Shown: piece by piece, positions 24,926-34,500 of the stretch
How positions within the stretch are numbered: position 1 is the first letter of the stretch
Layout: each line of letters opens with the position of its first letter
Origin: Nocardioides agri
GTDB taxonomy: Bacteria; Actinomycetota; Actinomycetes; Propionibacteriales; Nocardioidaceae
Length of the DNA: 64,000 bases
Reading direction: 5' to 3'
Assembly (NCBI RefSeq): GCF_013778305.1
Contig: NZ_JACEIC010000001.1
Location: 744,001-808,000, forward strand
Made by a program: the position numbers and the translations under genes
The notes under the pieces: model-generated
What the model saw: the letters and a program-made list of their open reading frames with translations, nothing else
What the model was told of the DNA's origin: nothing
Databases searched by the model: none

Positions 24926-27682
24926 GTGAACGCACGACGTACGACGCGCCTCGGCTCCGTAGCCGCGGTGGCGGCGCTGGCCCTCTCGCCGCTCGTCGGC
25001 CAGGCCTCGGCGCACGCCGACCCCGCCCCGACACCCACCCATGGCATCGACTTCGACTACTTCGACGAGGCCTACACCGAGCTCGGCCCGAACAGCGTCT
25101 TCGAGACCGTCACGCTGGAGCGCTTCAAGTACATCCTGCGCGACAAGCCCGGGAACTTCGCCTTCTTCATCGGCGACCCCAACGACGCCAACGCCCAGGC
25201 GACGATCGGCCACATCAACGACGTGGCCAAGGACCTGGGCATCACGAAGATCTACAACTTCACGCCCAAGATCGACGGCGGCAAGTGGAACCTGTGGAAC
25301 TGGAACGACCTCGAGTCGGTCGTCGGCGGCAACGCCCTCACGTACTGGAAGAACGAGGGTCCGACCACGACCACGGCCGGCAACCCGGGGTCGTACTACT
25401 CCACGCACACCGACGACTACCTCAACAAGGACACCACGCCTGAGTTCACCAGGACCGGCGGCGTGATCAACGGGCCGTACCTGTTCGTCTACAACAAGGA
25501 CCGTCAGGTCACCGTGGGCGGGTCGCCCGTGGACGACCACATCGTGTCGTCGTTGTCCGACCGCAAGAGCGCGGCCGACCTCGACACGCCGGCCGAGGTC
25601 GACGCGTTCGAGCAGGATGTCGCGGACGTGCTCGGCGCCGTCCCGGCCGCCCAGTACGCCACCAACTCGGCGTTCCAGTTCTGGAAGGACGAGGCCAACC
25701 GGCGCCACAACGCGACGTACGCCGACGCCTCGCTCTACGGCGGCGACATCCTCGACGACAGCGACAACGCCGACGGCTGGCGGGTCCAGCCGATCACCTA
25801 CCCGGAGTGGATCGCGCTGCTGAAGCACGACGGCGACATCCCGTTCCTCTTCGGCGGCACGTGGTGCCACAACACGCGGGCGATCGTGAAGTCGGTCAAC
25901 AGGTACGCGCAGCAGTACGGCGTGAAGAAGGTCTACAACTTCGACTACTCGCTGTTCTCCTCGTCCAACGGCGGCCAGAACTACGACCACTCGCGCAGCT
26001 CCGGCCAGAACATCACCGTCGGCACGGGCGCTGACGCCCGGCTGCTCTACCCGAGCCACCTCTACGGCCAGACGATCAACACCTACCTGACCAACGCGAG
26101 TGCCGAGTACGGCAAGGTCGGCCAGGTCGGCACCCCGCCGAACACGCCGCACTACTACTACCCGAACGGCGACCTGACCAAGCCGATCGAGAACGCGGTC
26201 CGCATCCAGGTCGGCCACTTCCTCACCTACAACAAGGACCACAAGGACGCGGCGGGCGACCCGGCCCCGGTCGTGGACCAGGCGCTGCGCCAGAAGGACG
26301 ACGGCGGCAACACCGAGTACATGACCGAGTGGTGGTTCGTGAAGGGCAAGGACCTTCCCGCATCGGACGGCACCTGGCGCGGCAGCGCGGCCGCCGGCAG
26401 CAACGCGCTCGCCAACCAGCGGGCGTTCGCCAAGGAGGGCATCGAGGACATCGAGCAGGTGTTCCGCGGGTTCACCAACGACGTCGCCAGCACCACGACG
26501 GTGACCGGCGTCGGCTCCCAGGTGGGCAAGGGCTCGTCGGTCACGCTCGACGTGGCGCTCGACGCAGCCGGCTACTCGCCGTACCTCTCGGCCAACAACG
26601 CGAGCTCGTCCGACCCGGCGAACGCCCTCTCGGCCAAGCCCCGCGGCTGGGTGCGGGTGCTGGACGCCGCGGACCACGAGGTGGCCCGTGCGCGGGTCAG
26701 CCGCGCGGGCACGGCACAGCTCCCGCTCGGCACCCAGGACGCGCTCGGCGCGCGGAGCTACACGGTCGAGTACCTCGGTCGGGGCGAGCTCATCCAGCCC
26801 TCGACCAACGCCGTGTCGTTCAACGTCGTGGCGGCCTCCACCACGACCCTGACCGGCCCCGCCAGCACGACGTACGGCGCGGGCGGCACGCTCACCGCGA
26901 CGGTCACCGACGGCGCCACCGGCACCGCCCGCCTGCTCGGACTGCCCACCCCGGTGGACGGCACGATCAACGCCAACCAGGCGACGTTCGCGCTGCCGGC
27001 GTCCCTCCCGGTGGGCAGCTACCAGGTGCGCGTGCAGTACCTCGGCGACGCCCAGCACGTCGGGTCCGAGTCCGCCGTCCACACCCTGACGGTCGGCAAG
27101 GCCGCGGCGTCCCTCACGGCGTCGGCACCGGCGACGACGTACGGCACCGCCGGCACGGTCGCCGTGAAGGCCACCGGCGTGGTCGGCTCCGTGCCGACCG
27201 GCACGGTGACGGTGGCCGACGGGGGCACGACCGTGGCCACCGGCACGCTCGCCGGCGGCGCGGCCAGCATCCGGCTGCCGGCCACCCTGGCGGCCGGGCA
27301 GCACGCGCTGACCGTGACCTACGCCGGCGACGGTTCCTACCAGGGCGCCACGCAGAGCGCGGCGGTCTCGGTCGCGAAGGGCACGGCCGGCGCCATCACC
27401 TTCAAGCCGCACGGCAAGGTGAAGGCGAAGAAGGCCGGCTCGGCCACCGTCGCGGTCGCCGCTCCGGCCGGGCTCGCCAAGCCCGGCGGCAAGGTGAAGG
27501 TGCTGATCACGAAGGGCTCGGTGAAGAAGACCGTCATCGGCACCCTCGGGTCCGCCGGCACGGTCAAGCTCAGGCTCCCCAAGCTCACGCAGGGCAGCTG
27601 GAATGTCACGGTCACCTACCTCGGTGGCGCGAACTACCAGCCTGCGAAGCCGAAGGTGTTCAAGCTGGTCGTCAAGAAGTAG
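24926..27682 (+). CDS. secreted thioredoxin-like/Ig-repeat protein with a single cysteine
   Basis: A 918-residue exported protein. The signal peptide covers residues 1 to about 30 (cleavage near ASA-HA). About 480 residues follow that look like two thioredoxin-like units. The first (FFIGDPNDANAQ, then ITKIYNFTP) lacks cysteine; the second has PFLFGGTWCHNTRA and VKKVYNFDYSLF. C314 in CHNT is the only cysteine I find in the protein. From about residue 510 come four Ig-like beta domains, two of them close to bacterial Ig-like repeats (TVTYAGDGSYQGATQSAAV), and a basic C-terminus. There is no membrane anchor. It follows the FN3 gene by 125 bp and ends in a strong hairpin. Function unknown. Confidence 0.75.
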   Translation: MNARRTTRLGSVAAVAALALSPLVGQASAHADPAPTPTHGIDFDYFDEAYTELGPNSVFETVTLERFKYILRDKPGNFAFFIGDPNDANAQATIGHINDVAKDLGITKIYNFTPKIDGGKWNLWNWNDLESVVGGNALTYWKNEGPTTTTAGNPGSYYSTHTDDYLNKDTTPEFTRTGGVINGPYLFVYNKDRQVTVGGSPVDDHIVSSLSDRKSAADLDTPAEVDAFEQDVADVLGAVPAAQYATNSAFQFWKDEANRRHNATYADASLYGGDILDDSDNADGWRVQPITYPEWIALLKHDGDIPFLFGGTWCHNTRAIVKSVNRYAQQYGVKKVYNFDYSLFSSSNGGQNYDHSRSSGQNITVGTGADARLLYPSHLYGQTINTYLTNASAEYGKVGQVGTPPNTPHYYYPNGDLTKPIENAVRIQVGHFLTYNKDHKDAAGDPAPVVDQALRQKDDGGNTEYMTEWWFVKGKDLPASDGTWRGSAAAGSNALANQRAFAKEGIEDIEQVFRGFTNDVASTTTVTGVGSQVGKGSSVTLDVALDAAGYSPYLSANNASSSDPANALSAKPRGWVRVLDAADHEVARARVSRAGTAQLPLGTQDALGARSYTVEYLGRGELIQPSTNAVSFNVVAASTTTLTGPASTTYGAGGTLTATVTDGATGTARLLGLPTPVDGTINANQATFALPASLPVGSYQVRVQYLGDAQHVGSESAVHTLTVGKAAASLTASAPATTYGTAGTVAVKATGVVGSVPTGTVTVADGGTTVATGTLAGGAASIRLPATLAAGQHALTVTYAGDGSYQGATQSAAVSVAKGTAGAITFKPHGKVKAKKAGSATVAVAAPAGLAKPGGKVKVLITKGSVKKTVIGTLGSAGTVKLRLPKLTQGSWNVTVTYLGGANYQPAKPKVFKLVVKK

Positions 27683-27700
27683 GCCTGCTCCCGCACCACC

Positions 27701-27734
27701 AGGTCGCCCCGGGTCCTCGGCCCCGGGGCGACCT
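27701..27734 (+). terminator. strong GC-rich hairpin terminator
   Basis: A perfect 13-bp stem AGGTCGCCCCGGG (27701-27713) with its complement at 27722-27734 and an 8-nt loop lies 19 bp after the stop of the thioredoxin-like/Ig gene. Confidence 0.7.
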
Positions 27735-27759
27735 GCACGTCCGGGGAGCTGACGCGGCC

Positions 27760-27838
27760 ACTCCTCAGGCGTTCCTGTCACTTCTCAGGCGTTGCAACCC
27801 CTGAGAAGTGACGGAATCACCGGTGCACCGGTGATCCC
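27760..27838. repeat. two-hairpin repeat element, copy 2 (inverted)
   Basis: Read on the minus strand this repeats the 6588-6665 unit: palindrome (20 perfect bp at 27816-27835), hairpin with a 13-bp stem (GTCACTTCTCAGG at 27777-27789, complement at 27800-27812), then the tail AGGAACGCCTGAGGAGT. It sits in the convergent junction of the thioredoxin-like/Ig gene and acVLRF1. Confidence 0.85.
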
Positions 27839-27856
27839 GCGCCCGGCGCAGCACCC

Positions 27857-28468
27857 TCAGTCGCCCGCGTTGTGGACGTCCACCCGCACGGCACAGGCGT
27901 CGGCGACCGCCTGCTCGAGGACGCCGCGCCGCGGGTCGGGCACGGCGAGCCACGGCCCGACGGTCGCGACTCCGCGCAGCCGCGGGTCGGCGAGCACCTC
28001 GTCGACCGCCGTTCGGTCACCGCCGACCACGACCGGCCCGCGCAGCCCGGCGAGGATCCTGGCGGCGTGGTCCGCCGCGGCCTCGTAGGCCTGACGCGCC
28101 TGGTTGTCCCGACGCCGGGCGAACCGCTGCTGGCTCTGACCGCCGGCCTTCGTGCGGCCCTGCACGTGGCGCTGGCCGGTCTTGCTGCCGGTCATGGTGG
28201 ACCCGCTGAGCCGGGCGATCGCGAACCCGCCCTTGCGCACCAGCAGCACGCCCCAGTCCTCGGGCGGCGCGACCCGGCCCGCGAACACCTCCACGTCCGC
28301 CGGCCCGTCGTACGCCGCCTCGAAGGGCAGCCGGGCCGCGAAGGTGCTGCCGTCCGCGGCGGCTCCGGTCAGCGCACCGTCGGCGATCGCCAGCTCGGTC
28401 GATCCGTGCTGCTCCTCGAAGTTGGCGACCCACCGCACCATGCGGCCGGCCGGGACGACGATCTCCAT
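27857..28468 (-). CDS. acVLRF1 family peptidyl-tRNA hydrolase
   Basis: A 203-residue protein of the actinobacterial Vms1/eRF1-like (acVLRF1) family, predicted to release peptides from peptidyl-tRNA on obstructed ribosomes or split 50S subunits. The catalytic loop is GGQSQQRFARRR near residue 112, resembling the GGQ/GSQ loop of eRF1 and Vms1. It is preceded by the beta-rich KTGQRHVQGRTKAG and followed by a helix and the VVVGGDRTAV strand. The start is ATG at 28468, 7 nt after TAGCGT; the frame continuing to 28933 is antisense to the giant gene. It is divergent from the giant gene across a 20-bp palindrome. Confidence 0.85.
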   Translation of the reverse strand: MEIVVPAGRMVRWVANFEEQHGSTELAIADGALTGAAADGSTFAARLPFEAAYDGPADVEVFAGRVAPPEDWGVLLVRKGGFAIARLSGSTMTGSKTGQRHVQGRTKAGGQSQQRFARRRDNQARQAYEAAADHAARILAGLRGPVVVGGDRTAVDEVLADPRLRGVATVGPWLAVPDPRRGVLEQAVADACAVRVDVHNAGD

Positions 28469-28475
28469 GCGCCGG

Positions 28476-28481
28476 ACGCTA
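28476..28481 (-). promoter_or_regulatory. -10 hexamer, leaderless promoter of acVLRF1
   Basis: The minus strand reads TAGCGT, 7 nt, then ATG at 28468. Confidence 0.55.
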
Positions 28482-28499
28482 GCGGAGTCGTGGCGCGCG

Positions 28500-28519
28500 A
28501 CTGGGAGCCGGCTCCCAGT
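28500..28519. promoter_or_regulatory. 20-bp perfect palindrome between divergent genes
   Basis: The arm ACTGGGAGCC is followed at once by its complement. It lies where the -35 region of acVLRF1 would be and 76 bp before the giant gene. It is flanked by a second, imperfect inverted pair (CGCGCGACT / AGTCGCGCA). It could be an operator for either gene; no regulator gene is adjacent. Confidence 0.5.
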
Positions 28520-28595
28520 CAACCTCCAGTCGGCTACGAGTCGCGCACGGTGGGATGCCGTCGCCACCCGACGAACCGGCGAAGGAGCCTGACCC

Positions 28596-31500
28596 ATGTC
28601 CGAACGGACGCCCGACCACCGTGCCGAACCCGACCCCCGCCCCGCATGGCGGCGCCGCCTCCTGGTGACGCTCGGCGCGGTCGCTGCGCTCGGCGGACTC
28701 GGGTGGTCCGCCAGTGCCGCAGCCACCGGGTGGTTCGACGCGGGCGACGAGAAGGCAGTCGCCGCCACCGCCGCTGCGGCCACCCCCGAGGAGACCGCGC
28801 AGGTCCAGGACACCGCCGACGCCGTGGGCGCGTGGCTCGACCTCGCCGGTGGGCTGAAGGCCGAGGACGCCGTCTCCGACGACCTCGTCTTCGGCGCCGG
28901 AGGGTTCGCCGCCGAGAGCTTCCCGGGACTCACCCAGGCGCTCGACTACGCCCAGCAGCGCCTCGACGCCCTGGCCGCCGACCCCACCCAGACGCCGGCG
29001 ACCCTGGACGCGAAGCTCGACGACATCGACGCGGACGGCGACGCCGAGAGCGACTTCGACGGCGTTCCCGGCCTCGCCTTCGACTTCGACGGCGACGTCG
29101 AGACGCTCGGCGGCGGGAAGTACGACGTCAAGGTCACCGCCGAGGCCCGCCTGGCGAAGGACAGCCCGCTGGCCATGCGCCTCGACGGCCTCCGGATCAA
29201 CAAGGACAAGGTCGGCGACACGCTCGAGGTCAGGCTCCAGAGCACGCTCCGACTCGACCGCGCCGCCGCGGGCGCCAAGAAGGTCACCCTCAAGGTCGGT
29301 CCCGACACGACGCTCGGCAGCGTGCGCGTCGACCTCACCGGCACCTTCCAGGGTGGCGACGCGCTGGCCTTCAACGCCGGCATCCTCGGCGTCAAGGCCA
29401 CCGGCACCGTCCGGGCCGAGGGGGGCGTCGCACTCAAGCTCCGCGACCCCGACCAGGACGGCTTCCTCGACCTGTCCGAGCTCACCGGGACCGCCGACGT
29501 CTTCACCCCCGCCTGCGTCTCCGAGGGCGCCCAGGTCGACCTGACCGTCACCACCGACCTCGCCGGGCTCACCGGCCAGGCAGGCACCATCACGCTCGAC
29601 GACACGAGCCTGTGCAACGGCCTCGCCGCCCCCGACGTCAAGCTGGCCGACCTCGGCAAGTTCCGCCAGGTCACCCTCGGCGACTTCATCAACGGCCTCG
29701 CCCAGGTCACCCAGGCCCTGCAGACCGCGCAGGACGCCGGCGACCTCGACATCCCCTTCGTGAAGGAGCCGCTGCGCGACCTCCTCCAGGCCAACGAGAA
29801 GCTCGTCGCCTTCTTCGTCGACAACGGCTTCACCGACCCGGACAGCCCGATGTCGACCATCACCGTCGAGACCGCCGAGGACGCCCCGCTCAAGACGATC
29901 CAGGACGTCGCGCCCGCCCTCGCCGAGGCGCTGGGCGTCGACCTGGACGCCCTCGGCCTGCACTTCGCCGACGGGCGCGTGCTCCTGGACGTCACCGCCC
30001 ACCCCGACGGGGACGCGCCGGCCAAGCGCGTCTCGCTCGACTTCGGCGACACCCTCAAGGGCCTCGGCGTCACCGACGTCACCGGCACGGGCACCGCGAC
30101 CATCGACCCCAGCTACGCCGTCGACATGGGCGTGGGCCTCGACCTCGCCCCGGGCCTGGCGCTCGCGGACCGCTTCTACCTCACCAACGGCGGCAACGGC
30201 GCCGTCGCGACGTTCGACGCACCGGTCACCGCCGACCTGCACGTCCAGGCGATCGCGTCCGCGCTGCGCCTCAAGCTCGACGACGCGAACGCCGAGGGGT
30301 CGGTCGACCTGCTCGCTCGCAAGGACGCGGGCAAGCCGATGCTCTCGGTCGCGCTGACGGACCCCGACAAGAACGGCCGGGTCACGCTGAGCGAGCTGTC
30401 AGCAGCCGCCGCCCTCCCGGTCAAGGCCACCGTCAACGCGACCGTCCCCTCGACCCGCCTGGACGCGACCGCCGACGCCGTCGGCTTCCCGCTCGCCGCC
30501 GGCCACGTCACGGTCGCCTGGCCGACCGTTCCGGACCTCACCGGCACGGGCGCCCTGAAGATCGAGGCCGACGCCGAGTTCACCGACGTCGCCCTGCCCT
30601 TCGCGTTCGACACCAGCAACCCGCGCGCCTTGATCTCCCAGGTGCTCGAGGTGACCCACAAGGCGGTCACCGACCTGCGCGCCCGGATCGCCGACGGGGA
30701 CGTCACCACCACCAAGCCCCTCCCGCTCGTCGGCAAGAGCGTCGCCGACCTGGACCCGGTCCTCGTGAAGATCGAGGGCAAGCTCGACCAGCTGATCCAG
30801 GCCAACGAGATGCTCACGCTCGACCAGCTCAAGGGCGAGCTCACGAAGGTCATCCGCGACGCGCTGGGCGGCGACGGTGCCGGCCTCTCCACGAGCGCGG
30901 CGGCGCTCGCGCTCGACGACTTCGTCGAGTTCGAGTACGAGAAGAAGACCGCGACCAAGCCGGCGTCCGTCGTCGTCGACCTGCACGTGGGCGCCTGCAC
31001 GAGCGACCGCTCGAAGGGCCGCGACGGCTGCTCCGTCGAGACCGACCCGGTGAAGGCGCCGTTCAACCTCGACCTCGGCACCGGCTCCCGCGTCGGCGGC
31101 GTCGCCGGTGTCGGCACCACCGGCGAGGTCTCGATCTCCTACGACGCGCGGCTCGACCTGACCCTCGGCGTGCAGCTGCCCGATGTGGCGATGCCGGCGA
31201 CGATCGGTGCGCTGCCGAAGGTCACCGGCTCGCCGAAGCTCTTCCTCGAGGACGACGCGTTCGTCGACCTCGGCGTCGGCGCGAAGCTCGACGGCACCCT
31301 GACCGCGGGCCTCGGTCCCATCCAGGTCAGCCTGGGCAGCGAGGGCGAGCACGCCAAGGCCGCGATCGCCGCCCGCTACCGGCTCCAGCACGCCGACCCC
31401 ACCGGGGCCCGGCTCGTGCTCGGCACCCCCGCGTTCGACGAGTTCCTGGCGACCCTGCTCCCGAAGGCGGGCGTGACCGACGTCCACGAGACCGACGACG

Positions 31501-34500
31501 CGCTGAAGGCGACCTGCGACGGCGTCCCGGGGCCGGTCGACGCGTGCGCCGTGCTGCCGGTCTACTCCGGCAGCACCGACCTCGGCTCGATCGTCTTCAC
31601 CGCCCCTGACCTGCTCACCCCGAGCGGCTGGGACGCCGACAGCGACGAGGTCGAGGCCAAGCTGCAGAGCGAGGCGATCCAGTTCGCGCTCCTGGTCGAC
31701 GGCGTCCGCACGCTGACCCACCAGATCAGCGACGGCCTCAAGAGCCTCCCGACCGGCACCAGGATCCCGCTCATCGGGACCGACGTCACCGCGGGCGCCG
31801 AGGTGCTCGACAAGTTCGACACCGCGATCCTCGCCAAGGTCGACGACCTCTCCGACGCCGTCGCCTCGGCGGGCACCGCCGGTGCGGTCAAGACCAAGGC
31901 GGAGGAGGTCCTCGCCGGCATCGACGGGCTCGGCACGACCCCGCCGTCCGTCACCCTCACCTGCCGGCCCGCGACCGGGACCACCCCGGTCACCGCCTGC
32001 ACCGGCACCGAGACGATCTCCCGGATCCAGAGCTTCGAGGTCAACCTCGTGCTCGAGTACGCGAAGGACGGCGGCACCGGCAGCTTCGACATCGGCTTCC
32101 CCGGCCTGCGCCTGGCCAGCGACGGCGAGTTCACCGGCAAGGCCGGCGTGAAGCTCGACCTCGGCTTCGGCGTCGACCGCGACCTCGGCTTCTACATCCC
32201 GACCGACGGCAAGGAGGTCGCGGTCACGGCCGAGGCCAGCCTGCCCAAGTCCGCGGGTCCGGACCTGCGGGGCGACCTGGCGTTCTTCCCGATCGAGATC
32301 GAGGACGACAGCAACACCCGGGCCGACGTCACCGTCACCGCGGGCCTCGACCTCTCCTCGACCCGCGCCGACAAGCGCCTGCCCCTGGCCGACCTCGGTC
32401 GCGCCCGGCTCACGCCGTCCCTCAGCGCCGACACCCTGCTCAAGCTCGGCATCAAGACCGTGCGCGGGGACGGCCCGGCCGGCATGCTCCCGACGTTCGG
32501 CACGAACTTCGTGCTGGACGCGGGCATCACCTGGAACGGCACCGGCACGCCCACGACCAACGCCAGCATCGACTTCAACAACGTGACGGTCGACGCGGGC
32601 AGCCTGGTCAGCGACGTCATCAAGCCGGCGGCGAAGACGCTGCGCAAGTACACCGGACCGCTGGAGAAGCCCATCGAGGCGATCCAGAAGCCGATCCCCG
32701 GCGTCGCCGAGGCGGCCAAGCTGGTCGGCAAGACCGCGCCGACCTGGTACGACGCGTTCAAGGAGGCCGACCGGGCCGCCAACGGTCCCGACTCGAAGTC
32801 GCTCCAGGTCATCGACCGCGTGATCATGCTGGTCAACCTGGTCAAGGCCATCGACCAGGGCTCCACGAGCGCCGGGCAGATCGAGATCGGGTCCTTCTCC
32901 GTGCTGTCGAAGGCCGCCGAGCAGCCGGTGCCGCTCAACGAGGCCGACAAGCTCGTCACCAACACGTCGGTCAAGACGACCAACGTCATCGACAAGCTGG
33001 GGTTCGACACCGAGAAGAAGGACTTCAGCACGGCGCGCGCCAAGGGCGGACTGACGTTCCCGGCGTTCGAGAAGCCGTCGTCGCTCTTCGGCATGCTGCT
33101 CGGCAAGGACGTGCCGCTCGTCTACTACGACGCCGGTGAGCTCGGCATCCAGCGCGGCTTCCAGTTCTCCTACCCGATCGGCCCCGCCCGCCTCTACATC
33201 GGTGGCTCGGCGGGCGTCTACGGACACCTGGCCGCGGGCTTCGACACCTACGGCATCCGCAAGGCGTTCGAGGTCCTCAACGACGAGGACGAGACCAACG
33301 ACGGCGCCTGGGACGTCACCAAGGGCCTGCTGCAGGGCTTCTACCTCGACGACTTCGACCAGTCCGGCAAGGACGTGCCGGAGATCCGGTTCGAGGCGAA
33401 GCTCGTGGCCGGCGCGTCGGTCGGCGTGCCCGGGCTCGAGGCCGGCGCCGAGGGCGGCGTGCGCGGCACCGCCGAGTTCAACCTCAAGGCGGACCCGACC
33501 GGCAAGCTGCGCTACACCCACATCGCGGCGCAGCTGAAGGTGAACAGCAACCCGCTGTGCTTCTTCGACGCCTCGGCACGGGTGGAGGCCTTCATCAAGG
33601 CCTACGTCGACACGCCGTTCGGCAAGGCCGACTACCCGATCGCGTCCACGGTCATCTACGACCAGCCGAACCTGTTCGACTTCTGCAACACCCCGCAGAA
33701 GGACCGGGAGAACCTGCTGGCCGAGCTCGCTGAGGACGGCACGCTGGTCCTCAAGGCCGACGCGAGCCCGCAGTCGGTCGTGATGACCCAGCTGGACGCG
33801 AACACCGTGCAGCTGTCCGGCCAGGGCGTGGTGGAGGAGTACTCCCCCGTCGCACGGGTGCAGGCAGACCTGCTCGGCGGCGACGACCTGTTCGACGTCC
33901 AGCAGCCGTACGGTGGCGCGGCTCCCCTGCCGGTGAAGGCCTGCGGAGGTGGCGGCAACGACCGGATCATGGTCTTCGGCGGCGCGGCGACGCTCGCCGG
34001 TGACGCCGGGATCGCCGGCTGCAACCCCGTGTCGACGGCCTCCTCCGGCGACGACACGCTCGTGAGCGGCGCCGGTGCGGACGACCTCTCGGGCGGGCCC
34101 GGCAACGACAGCCTGGACGCCGGTCCCGGGGCCGACGTCCTCAAGGGCGACGCCGACAACGACGTGCTGCGTGGCGGCCTCGGTGGCGACGACATCCAGG
34201 GTGGTGCCGGTGACGACACCACCGACTACGGCGACCACACCACCGCGGTCACCATCACGCTGCCCGGCCCGAGCGGGTCGGCCGGCGAGGCCGACACCGC
34301 GGCGAGCGTCGAGAACGTGCGGGGCGGGAGCGGTCAGGACACGATCAACCTGCCCGCGACGGGCTCGCTGGTCGTGGATGGCGGCATCGGCGACGACACC
34401 GTCGTCGGCAACGCGAGCACCGGCATCGTGATGGGCAACGACGGCAACGACACCTTCGTCGCCGGCACCGGCAGCGTGCAGGTCATCGGCAGCGCCGGCG

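Noticed and set aside
24506..27781. 1091-codon minus-strand open frame
   Set aside because: Antisense to the FN3 and thioredoxin-like/Ig genes; Arg/Gly/Val-rich, no recognisable domain.
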